Source: Methanocella sp. PtaU1.Bin125 (GTDB lineage Archaea > Halobacteriota > Methanocellia > Methanocellales > Methanocellaceae). Taken from it: 33,918 bases of DNA. Position 1 is the stretch's first letter. Every line of letters starts with the position of its first letter. The notes under the pieces are model-generated. The model worked only from the letters and a program-made list of their open reading frames with translations, was not told the DNA's origin and did not search any database. Positions 1 through 6,201 of this stretch are shown here, piece after piece. The stretch covers positions 1 through 33,918 of the forward strand of contig MVRA01000060.1 in the NCBI GenBank assembly GCA_002067315.1. The letters run 5' to 3'. The position numbers and the translations under genes were made by a program.

Positions 1-104
1 TGCGGGCCGATCTAAGAGACCCCTGCGGGCCGATCTAAGAGACCCCTGCGGGCCGATCTAAGAGACCCCTGCGGGCCGATCTAAGAGACCCCTGCGGGTC
101 GGTC
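1..104. repeat. 23-bp tandem repeat array, cut by window edge
   Basis: Four identical 23-bp units lie head to tail at 1-23, 24-46, 47-69 and 70-92. Each begins tgcgggccga and ends aagagacccc. A degenerate partial fifth copy follows at 93-104. The array starts at the first base of the window, so its true length is unknown. There are no spacers between units, so it is a minisatellite-type repeat and not a CRISPR. Its function is unknown. Confidence 0.95.
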
Positions 105-145
105 ACGCACGAGGGCGCGAGGCCGCCCGATAAGCCGGGTAAAGG

Positions 146-661
146 CTATCCGGGCACGGACCAGCGTTCCAGCCACCGGTCGAACCTGGCCGCCGCCCTG
201 ATTATGATAAAGAATCCGATTCCGGCCGGCACCAGCGCGACGGCCAGCCAGACCATGACATCCTGCGGGACGAGGTAGCCGCCGCCGTAGAGCGTCGCCA
301 GCGCATAGATCGGGTAGGCACTGGTGATAACACCAGTGATGACGAAGGGCACGTACCGGCCAACGATGAAGAAGCTCCCGATGTGGACGACGTTATGGAC
401 GAGGAATATGACGGCGACCGCGGCCCAGGCCGGGTAAGCGCCCAGCTCGACGCAGGCCAGCGTTGCCGCGGACAGGATGACGAATTCGCCCAGGACGGCG
501 AGCGAGAACGCCGGCGTCGAGAGGCCTGCGGTCGACGACATCCGGTTGAAGAAGCGGGGGAAACGGGCTTTAAGGTATGCCCCGTTTTTCAGGTACCAGG
601 GCCGCATCATGATGATCTCCTCGAAGTCGTGGATCATGAAAGCAATCGGCAGCAGCCACAT
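146..661 (-). CDS. HXXEE domain membrane protein
   Basis: A 171-residue integral membrane protein that carries the HXXEE signature near its N-terminus: H11-D-F-E14-E15 within MIHDFEEI. Hydrophobic stretches further on suggest about four or five membrane segments, for example around residues 55-75, 78-98, 104-125 and 132-153. HXXEE proteins are small membrane proteins of unknown biochemical role; the conserved His and Glu residues suggest metal binding or a membrane-embedded enzyme, but that is inference. The gene stands alone and diverges from the hydrolase operon at 779. The ATG at 661 is used because the motif lies only ten residues inside it, as usual for the family. Family assignment is fairly sure, function unknown. 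Confidence 0.85.
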   Translation of the reverse strand: MWLLPIAFMIHDFEEIIMMRPWYLKNGAYLKARFPRFFNRMSSTAGLSTPAFSLAVLGEFVILSAATLACVELGAYPAWAAVAVIFLVHNVVHIGSFFIVGRYVPFVITGVITSAYPIYALATLYGGGYLVPQDVMVWLAVALVPAGIGFFIIIRAAARFDRWLERWSVPG

Positions 662-778
662 GACGGTCGATACGCTTACGATGACAACATCCCCCCTGTC
701 GACGTTTATATCTATCGCGATATATTAAATAAGATACGCTGACAGAGTATCAGCGAGGAACCTGCAGGCGGGTAGAGT
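662..778. promoter_or_regulatory. Divergent promoter region
   Basis: This AT-rich stretch separates two divergent genes. A TATA-like tatattaaata at 721-731 could serve the rightward operon. On the other strand, gatataaacg around 702-711 could serve the leftward HXXEE gene. Short inverted pairs overlap the rightward start region (gatac at 733-737 with gtatc at 747-751) and might be an operator. No experimental support; read from sequence only. Confidence 0.5.
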
Positions 779-1441
779 ATGTACCGGGTCCGCGATATCG
801 GCAACAGGGGCGTATTGTTCAGCACCGACACGATCACAGGGTGCGTGACGAACATGTACCTTATCAAAGGTGACAGGAGCAACTACCTGATCGACACGGG
901 GCTCGGTTCGGGCACGGCCGCGTTCGTCAAAGAGTACATCGGAGCGCATTGTCCCAACGACGTGACGGTGATCAACACCCATCACCACTGGGACCACGTC
1001 TGGGGCAACGGAGGGTTCGAGGGATGCCGGATCATCGCTCACCGGACCGCCGGAGAAAAGATCAGGCAAACGTGGGACGAAAGCGAAGTGAAGCATGGCC
1101 GGTGGAAGGAAGGACACATAAAGATGGTCCTGCCAGACACGCCCGTGGATGATACGCTGTGGCTGCGGGAAGACGGCCTGGAGATTTTCCATTCGCCGGG
1201 CCATACCGCCGACTCGTTGAGCGTATACGATCACGCCGACCGGGTCCTTTACGTAGGCGATAACGTCGAGACGCCGATGCCGGGCATCTATGACAGCGCG
1301 AAGAACCTGGCAATGTCGCTGCGGAAGTACCTGGGTTATGATTTTGCGGTATGTCTCGCCGGCCACGACCCCTGCGTCCGGCGGGAGGATGTCGAAAAAG
1401 TACTGGACGAGCTGGGGAAATCACACGAGGGGTGCGCATGA
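779..1441 (+). CDS. MBL-fold metallo-hydrolase
   Basis: A 220-residue metallo-beta-lactamase fold hydrolase. The HxHxDH metal motif is complete (H68, H70, D72, H73 in NTHHHWDH). Further metal ligands are present as a His in SPGHTADS, an Asp in YVGDN and a C-terminal His in LAGHDP, giving a canonical dinuclear site. The length matches compact glyoxalase II-like members, but the substrate cannot be assigned. It is the first gene of a three-gene operon: its TGA overlaps the ATG of the Nudix gene in ATGA at 1438-1441, which suggests translational coupling. The ATG at 779 follows gggtagagt, a weak ribosome-binding site. Fold certain, reaction unknown. Confidence 0.9.
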   Translation: MYRVRDIGNRGVLFSTDTITGCVTNMYLIKGDRSNYLIDTGLGSGTAAFVKEYIGAHCPNDVTVINTHHHWDHVWGNGGFEGCRIIAHRTAGEKIRQTWDESEVKHGRWKEGHIKMVLPDTPVDDTLWLREDGLEIFHSPGHTADSLSVYDHADRVLYVGDNVETPMPGIYDSAKNLAMSLRKYLGYDFAVCLAGHDPCVRREDVEKVLDELGKSHEGCA

Positions 1442-1842
1442 AATGCCTGCGGCCGCTGACCGTCGATGCCATCGTGCTCTGCGAGGGCCGGATCGTGCTG
1501 ATCAGGAGAAAGAATGAGCCGTATCAAGGTATGCTCGCCCTTCCGGGAGGTTTCGTGGAGCGTGACGAGACCGTGGAACAGGCCGTGGTCCGGGAGGCGC
1601 GAGAGGAGACCGGCCTCGACACGGAGATCGTCCGGCTGGTCGGGGTCTACTCGGACCCCGGCCGGGACCCGAGGGGGCCGATCGTGTCCGTCTGCTACCT
1701 CGTAAAGGCGACGGGCGGCCGGCCCGGGGCGGCTTCCGATGCGGCCGCTGTCGAGCTGGTCCGGCCGGACGAGGTGCCCGCGCTCGCGTTCGATCACGAC
1801 CGGATGGTCGGGGACGCCCGGCTGACGGTGGAAATTCGATGA
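1438..1842 (+). CDS. Nudix hydrolase
   Basis: A 134-residue Nudix pyrophosphohydrolase with a perfect Nudix box (GX5EX7REUXEEXGU), seen as GFVERDE, seven residues, then REAREETGL. Such enzymes cleave nucleoside diphosphates linked to another group, using Mg2+ bound by the box glutamates. The LPGGF before the box and the short single-domain build resemble ADP-ribose or NADH pyrophosphatase-type members, but the substrate is not readable. An upstream in-frame start at 1351 is rejected because it would run 87 bases into the MBL gene; the ATG at 1438 forms an ATGA overlap with that gene's stop and gives MKCLRPLTVDAIV, a normal Nudix beginning. Operon partner of the flanking hydrolases. Confidence 0.93.
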   Translation: MKCLRPLTVDAIVLCEGRIVLIRRKNEPYQGMLALPGGFVERDETVEQAVVREAREETGLDTEIVRLVGVYSDPGRDPRGPIVSVCYLVKATGGRPGAASDAAAVELVRPDEVPALAFDHDRMVGDARLTVEIR

Positions 1843-1851
1843 GGATTATTT

Positions 1852-2688
1852 ATGCCAGTGATCAAGACCGGAGATATCGAGCAGTATTACGAGGAAAACG
1901 GGAGCGGTGAGCCGATCGTATTTATTCACGGCGGACTCGTCAGCCACCTGATGTGGAAGCCCCAGGTGGAGCACTTTTCCTGCAGATACCGGACGATCAC
2001 CTACGATATCCGGGGCCATGGGCTGACCGGGGGCTCGGGGCGAAAAGACTATACGGTCGAGCTCTTTGCGGAAGACATGCGGGCGCTGCTGGACGCGTTG
2101 TCGCTGGACCGCCCGGTCATTTGCGGGTTATCGCTCGGCGGTATGATCGCCCAGGCCTTTGCCACCCGGCACCCGGATCGTTTAAAGGCGCTGGTGCTTT
2201 CCGATACGGCCATCTCGACCGTGATGACCCCTGCGGATAAGCTTCAGACGTATACGCTCGGATGGAGCCTGCTCCCGGCCATCCGGATCATGGGCGTGAA
2301 AAACTTCGTGGCCTACGCGTTCTGGATGGCAAAGCTCACGCGCGGCGATAAATGGCTGGGCCTGAACCCCGGCGTGCGCGACTACGTCCGGAAAGAGATG
2401 CTGTCGATCAATAAGGATGAGATGGTCAAGATCTACGGGGCGATACTGAAATTCCGGATGCAGGACCTGGCTTCGGTCCGGGTGCCGACGCTGATCACCT
2501 GCGGCGAATTCGAGTCGGCCAACGTTACCGGCCAGGCCGGGATCATGTGCCGGCTCATTCCGGACGCCCGGATGGTGAGCGTGCCCGGGGGCGGCCATAC
2601 GTCCAGCATGGAATCCCCGGCAGAGTATAACAGGGTTGTCGAAGAGTTCCTGAATGGGTTGCGGCGAGGGGATGATGATCACAAATAG
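1852..2688 (+). CDS. Alpha/beta-fold hydrolase
   Basis: A 278-residue alpha/beta hydrolase. The oxyanion region FIHGG is at residues 24-28, the nucleophile elbow G-L-S94-L-G-G at 92-97, and the catalytic His sits in PGGGHTSSMESP near residue 248. The expected acid lies in CGEFESANV near residue 222, where many relatives have Asp; Glu may act here. Overall it looks like the 3-oxoadipate enol-lactonase or esterase group, but this is a large promiscuous superfamily and the substrate is unknown. Last gene of the operon, nine bases after the Nudix stop, with gagga at 1841-1845 as ribosome-binding site overlapping that stop. Confidence 0.9.
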   Translation: MPVIKTGDIEQYYEENGSGEPIVFIHGGLVSHLMWKPQVEHFSCRYRTITYDIRGHGLTGGSGRKDYTVELFAEDMRALLDALSLDRPVICGLSLGGMIAQAFATRHPDRLKALVLSDTAISTVMTPADKLQTYTLGWSLLPAIRIMGVKNFVAYAFWMAKLTRGDKWLGLNPGVRDYVRKEMLSINKDEMVKIYGAILKFRMQDLASVRVPTLITCGEFESANVTGQAGIMCRLIPDARMVSVPGGGHTSSMESPAEYNRVVEEFLNGLRRGDDDHK

Positions 2689-2732
2689 TTTTATATGAAG
2701 AGGCCGTGAACAATAAAAAACGCGCCGTCGAT

Positions 2733-2748
2733 GCCGGGCGGGCCCGGC
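2733..2748. other. GC-rich hairpin between the hydrolase operon and tfs
   Basis: gccgggc (2733-2739) pairs perfectly with gcccggc (2742-2748) over a two-base loop. It sits in the 168-base gap between the alpha/beta hydrolase and tfs. No T-run follows, so an intrinsic terminator is only a possibility; an operon-end hairpin or a leader structure for tfs would look the same. Nothing else is recognised in the gap. Confidence 0.45.
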
Positions 2749-2856
2749 GCCACAATCCTTAAGCTTCAGGGCATCCATTCAAGTCCACGCTGATGCCCGG
2801 GAGGACGACAGCGCACCGGGGGCGCGGACCGGTGAACCGTGCGAGGGATCAATTTC

Positions 2857-3174
2857 ATGGAATTTTGTCCGAAGTGTAAGAGCATCATGCGACCTGGCAC
2901 CGGCGGCATGGTGAAGTGCCGCAAGTGCGGCCATGAGATGAAGGCGAGCGCTGGAAACATGATCGTGAGCGGCAGCCAGAAGCCGCAGCGCGAGATGACT
3001 GTCCTCGACGACAAACAGGACGCGGGCCTTCCGACCACGGAAGAGGTCAAGTGCCCGGACTGCGGCAACCAGAAAGCCTACTGGTGGATGCGGCAGCTGC
3101 GCAGCGCCGATGAGAGCGAGGTGCGCTTTTTCCGGTGTACCGAGTGCGGCAAGACATGGAGAGAGTATAACTAG
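2857..3174 (+). CDS. tfs: Transcription factor S (RNA cleavage factor, TFIIS-like)
   Basis: A 105-residue archaeal TFS, which stimulates transcript cleavage by stalled RNA polymerase to restart elongation. It has two zinc ribbons. The N-terminal one uses C4, C7, C21 and C24 (MEFCPKC and CRKC) and resembles polymerase subunit Rpb9. The C-terminal one uses C66, C69, C94 and C97 and carries the acidic hairpin D85-E86 in RSADESEV that reaches into the polymerase active site. The start is set at the ATG at 2857: it gives the classic MEFCPKC beginning and has gaggga eight bases upstream. A GTG at 2839 would add six atypical residues. The gene precedes pcn, a common archaeal neighbour. Confidence 0.96.
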   Translation: MEFCPKCKSIMRPGTGGMVKCRKCGHEMKASAGNMIVSGSQKPQREMTVLDDKQDAGLPTTEEVKCPDCGNQKAYWWMRQLRSADESEVRFFRCTECGKTWREYN

Positions 3175-3199
3175 GCCGCAATGTTCGGGCCGCAAGTCG

Positions 3200-3250
3200 C
3201 AGTTTTTTTATACATAGCGCCCTAAGTAGTTAGCTAGCAAGGGCAAGGAG
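3200..3250 (+). promoter_or_regulatory. pcn promoter and ribosome-binding site
   Basis: A run of seven T at 3203-3209 directly after tfs continues into tttatacat, a good TATA element; the same run could end the tfs transcript. A start about 25 bases downstream would give a leader of roughly 25 bases containing aaggag at 3245-3250 before the ATG at 3261. Read from sequence only. Confidence 0.55.
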
Positions 3251-3260
3251 TACGGTATTC

Positions 3261-4001
3261 ATGTTCAAGGCGGTAATTAACGCGGAGGTCTTCAAGGACG
3301 CGATCGAGGCAGTCTCGACGCTGGTCGACGAGGCCAAGTTCCGGCTCACAAAGGACGGCATGTCGGCGCGGGCCGTGGACCCGGCCAACGTGGCCATGGT
3401 CGCGTTCGACGTGAACGCGAAGGCGTTCGACACGTTCGAGGCGACCGAAGGCGAGATAGGCATCGACCTGGTGCGGTTCATGGACATTCTCGGAATGGCC
3501 TCTAAAGACGACAAGCTGCAGCTGAACCTCAACGAGGAGACCCGCAAGCTGGAGATACGCACGGGCGGGCTGGCCTACACGCTGTCGCTGCTGGACCCGA
3601 GCTCCATCAGGAAGGAGCCCAAGGTGCCGAGCCTGGAGCTGCCGGCGAAGATCGTCCTCAACGGGACAGAGCTCCGGCGCGCGGTCAAGGCGGCCGAGAA
3701 GGTCTCGGACCATATGGCGCTGGGCGTCCAGGACAAGACCTTTTACGTGGAAGCCGAGGGCGACCTGGACAAGGTGCGCCTCGAGATACCGGAGTCCAGC
3801 CTGGTCTCGCTGAAAAGCACGGGCAACGTCCGGTCGCTGTTCTCGCTCGACTACCTGAACGACATCGTGAAGTCGCTGGGCAAGGCGGAGCAGGTCTCCA
3901 TCGACCTGGGCTCGGACTACCCGGTCAAGTTCACGTTCGGCATCGCCGGCGGCAACGGCACCGTCGTCTACCTGCTGGCGCCCCGCATCGAGTCAGAATA
4001 A
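3261..4001 (+). CDS. pcn: DNA polymerase sliding clamp PCNA
   Basis: A 246-residue PCNA, the ring-shaped homotrimer that encircles DNA and tethers polymerase, FEN1, ligase and other PIP-box proteins. Hallmarks are the N-terminal MFKAVINAEVFKDAIEAVS, the central DPANVAMV segment, the interdomain region near residues 112-125 and the C-terminal YLLAPRIE, which includes part of the PIP-box binding surface. The length is standard for archaeal clamps. It lies between tfs and priL, so transcript elongation, clamp and primase genes sit together. A strong hairpin after its stop probably ends the transcript. Confidence 0.98.
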   Translation: MFKAVINAEVFKDAIEAVSTLVDEAKFRLTKDGMSARAVDPANVAMVAFDVNAKAFDTFEATEGEIGIDLVRFMDILGMASKDDKLQLNLNEETRKLEIRTGGLAYTLSLLDPSSIRKEPKVPSLELPAKIVLNGTELRRAVKAAEKVSDHMALGVQDKTFYVEAEGDLDKVRLEIPESSLVSLKSTGNVRSLFSLDYLNDIVKSLGKAEQVSIDLGSDYPVKFTFGIAGGNGTVVYLLAPRIESE

Positions 4002-4002
4002 G

Positions 4003-4037
4003 ATCGCCGGGGAAAACCCGGCCGATTTACTATTTTA
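4003..4037. terminator. Bidirectional terminator between pcn and the KGG gene
   Basis: atcg-ccggg at 4003-4011 pairs with cccggccgat at 4017-4026 with one bulged base and a gaaaa-type loop, followed by the T-rich ttactatttta. It starts one base after the pcn stop and reaches the stop of the convergent KGG gene, so it can serve both strands. Confidence 0.65.
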
Positions 4038-4241
4038 TCGCCGTTCGGCCTCTTTGCCCTTCTGGATGAGCTCGCGTACCCTGCTGCCGCCCTTCACGCC
4101 ACCCTTGTGACCGATCTCCTCGTAGAACCGGTGGTCGTGCGATTTCGACGTCGCCTCCCCGCCCTTACGGCCTGCTTCCCTGACGCTCATGCCGCCTTTT
4201 GCTGTCGTTTCCATCCTCCTGGCCATATCATCACCAGACAT
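4035..4241 (-). CDS. Small KGG-motif (stress-type) protein
   Basis: A 68-residue very hydrophilic protein with KGG/GG repeats: AKGGMSVREAGRKGGEA near residues 14-30 and IGHKGGVKGG near 43-52. These repeats are typical of GsiB/Em-like and KGG-type small proteins linked to desiccation or general stress in bacteria and archaea. It is probably intrinsically disordered; the molecular role is unproven. Several in-frame starts are possible (4241, 4226, 4211). The longest is given, since the AGGAGG in this region touches the ATG at 4211 directly and cannot serve it as a ribosome-binding site. Convergent with pcn and sharing its terminator. Confidence 0.8.
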   Translation of the reverse strand: MSGDDMARRMETTAKGGMSVREAGRKGGEATSKSHDHRFYEEIGHKGGVKGGSRVRELIQKGKEAERR

Positions 4242-4288
4242 CTCATCAGCCGTATATCAAAATTAACATGACCCTTAGAAAGAGCAAA

Positions 4289-4342
4289 CACGGAGGCCAC
4301 GGAGACCACAAAGGGCACGGCGGACACGGGGGACAGGGATGT
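4289..4342. repeat. Degenerate 9-bp tandem repeat (six units)
   Basis: Six consecutive nonamers can be read in register: cacggaggc, cacggagac, cacaaaggg, cacggcgga, cacggggga, cagggatgt. The unit is purine-rich with an invariant CA start. It lies in the 283-base gap between the KGG gene and priL, which otherwise holds a TATA-like attataaaag at 4473-4482 suited to priL. No coding function is convincing, since reading frames here are open only by composition. Confidence 0.75.
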
Positions 4343-4524
4343 CAAAAAGGGTACGGGCGAGACGGTGGAGAGGCCATTTTCCGCCCGGAACGGCAACATG
4401 CAATATATGTCACGGCTCTCTATAGCTCCCGCAGCCATTGCACTGGATAAAGTTTTTACAGGGGGTGCGACCATTATAAAAGAGACGGCCAGTCCCTCAA
4501 AGGGCCTGCGCCCGGGAGCCCGCC

Positions 4525-5604
4525 ATGGACACGATCGCCTATGCCAAGTACCCGTTTACCCTGGAGGCATCCCTGTACGTCAAGGACCGGCAGTACTCGA
4601 TCGAGGACGTGATCGTCAGGCCGGCCTACGAGCAGGTCCGCACCAGGGCGAAGCGGCGAATCCTCGACGCGATCGGGGGCAACGCCCGTCCGGGAGACCG
4701 GCTCCCGGACCCGGAGCGCGAGCTGCTCTCGTACCCGGTGGCGCGCATCATGGTGGCCTCGACCGGCGACCAGTACCTGATCAAACGTTTTGCGGTGTGG
4801 GAGTCCAAGCGCGCTTACTCGCTGCTGCTCGCGGAGCCCGAGTCCGGGCTCATAGCCGTAGGGAGCGACTTCGGCATCAACGCCCGCATCAAAGACCGCG
4901 AGTTCGTGCTGCACTTTACAGACTACCTGAAGTATGCGGCAGGGCTCAGGGATACCGAGTGGAAGCTGATCAACCGGAAGATCATCAGCGGCATGGTCTA
5001 CGTGCCAAAAGAGAAGTTCGCCCGGCTCCTCGAGGAGGCGGTGCGCGAGAAGGTCCAGTCGGGCCTGACAGGGAAAGTCCCGGAGACCGTTGCCATGGCG
5101 CTCGAGCCGTACATGGCCGAGATCAGGGCGGCGCTGGACGTGCTGAAGGCCGAGCGCAACATCGCCGCGGACGGCGAAGTGAGCGAGGACGCGTTCCCCC
5201 CGTGCATGAAAGCGCTGCTGGCCGACCTGCAGAAAGGCGTAAACCTGCCCCATACGGCCCGTTTCGCCCTCACGTCGTTTCTGGCCAACATCGGGCTGGA
5301 CAAGGAGCAGATCATGGAGCTCTACCGGATGGCCCCGGACTTCCGGGAGGATTTAACGCGGTATCAGGTAGAGCATATCACCGGGGGCAGCGGTACCGAG
5401 TACACGGCGCCGTCCTGCAAGACCATGATGACGTACGGGAACTGTATCGGTAAAAACCCTTATTGCGACTGGGTCACTCACCCGCTGAGCTACTACCGTA
5501 AGGCCATGTTCCGCCGGGCAAAGCTCAAGACGGGGCCGGCCCCTGCGACCGGCGGCAATCAGGCAGCGGCCGATGACGGGGGTAAGCCTGCCGACAGTCG
5601 ATAG
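4525..5604 (+). CDS. priL: DNA primase large subunit (Fe-S)
   Basis: A 359-residue PriL, the non-catalytic partner of PriS in the archaeal/eukaryotic primase that makes primers for replication. The C-terminal domain has the four cysteines expected to bind a 4Fe-4S cluster: C227 in FPPCMKALL, C298 in APSCKTMM, C307 in YGNCIG and C314 in PYCDWVTHP. The N-terminal MDTIAYAKYPFTLEAS also fits. A short disordered tail follows residue 335 or so. A TATA-like attataaaag lies 43-52 bases upstream. No PriS gene is in this window. Close linkage to pcn and tfs fits a replication role. Confidence 0.96.
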   Translation: MDTIAYAKYPFTLEASLYVKDRQYSIEDVIVRPAYEQVRTRAKRRILDAIGGNARPGDRLPDPERELLSYPVARIMVASTGDQYLIKRFAVWESKRAYSLLLAEPESGLIAVGSDFGINARIKDREFVLHFTDYLKYAAGLRDTEWKLINRKIISGMVYVPKEKFARLLEEAVREKVQSGLTGKVPETVAMALEPYMAEIRAALDVLKAERNIAADGEVSEDAFPPCMKALLADLQKGVNLPHTARFALTSFLANIGLDKEQIMELYRMAPDFREDLTRYQVEHITGGSGTEYTAPSCKTMMTYGNCIGKNPYCDWVTHPLSYYRKAMFRRAKLKTGPAPATGGNQAAADDGGKPADSR

Positions 5605-5901
5605 AACGCTGCCGCCGTCCGGTAAAATGACCCCTGTACCCTCGCTATCCGGCACGATGGCCACAGACCGACTTCCGCGGATCCAATCAACGTGGGCCAG
5701 GGCGGCGATTTCATCCGAGCCTCCCTACCCGGCGGCCAGATTACTTCGTTCCTGGCGACATACCGTCCCGTCTCATCATGACGATAATACGAAAATATCC
5801 AGGTTGCCTGCCACAGCGACCGATTCAACGATCGCGAGAGAACGTTTATGTTACCCGGCCAACGATAGCAAAGCGGATTATAAACAAAAAGGTCGGGACA
5901 C
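5605..5901. other. Intergenic region without a recognised gene
   Basis: About 300 bases after priL. Frames open on either strand here have compositions unlike proteins and no start signals. The only clear signal is attataaac at 5877-5885, about 20 bases before the ATG at 5902, a likely TATA box for the small membrane protein that follows. Confidence 0.5.
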
Positions 5902-6147
5902 ATGCTTATCACGGGCTTACTAAGACGATACTGGCAATGGTTCGCAATCGCCATCTCCCTTGCTGCGTTAGCCACGCTTTTTTCGGGATACGGCATGGCA
6001 GACTCGCTGGCATCCGCCCCGGCGAAGGCTGTCGATTCCAGCCCGCGCCCGACCCCCATGGTGCAGTGCATCGTCGGGCTTGTCCTGCCGCTGGCGGCGG
6101 TCGGGCTGGTCGCAACCGTCGGCCGGAGCAGGGCAAAAATGAAATGA
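5902..6147 (+). CDS. Small two-span membrane protein, unknown
   Basis: An 81-residue protein not recognised from any family. It has a basic start (MLITGLLRRYW), a hydrophobic segment at about residues 12-32, a Pro/Ser/Ala-rich stretch at 33-52 and a second hydrophobic segment at about 53-73, ending with RSRAKMK. The positive residues at both ends predict an N-in, C-in hairpin with the Pro-rich loop outside, or a signal peptide followed by a C-terminal anchor. A TATA-like attataaac about 20 bases upstream suggests a nearly leaderless transcript. It converges on the DHH gene. Existence moderately supported, function unknown. Confidence 0.55.
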   Translation: MLITGLLRRYWQWFAIAISLAALATLFSGYGMADSLASAPAKAVDSSPRPTPMVQCIVGLVLPLAAVGLVATVGRSRAKMK

Positions 6148-6201
6148 TAAACGGCCTGAGTGGCGCCGGCCGGTGCCTCACAGGACGTCGTCGGACGCCG
6201 C

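Noticed and set aside
1-104. CRISPR array
   Set aside because: The 23-base units are contiguous with no spacers and no cas genes are in the window.
4365-5453. 362-codon frame overlapping priL
   Set aside because: Shifted-frame shadow of priL, rich in Arg/Gly/Pro; the priL frame carries the conserved cysteines.
5559-6071. 170-codon minus-strand frame after priL
   Set aside because: No start signal, no domain, and it overlaps the TATA box and the small membrane protein gene.
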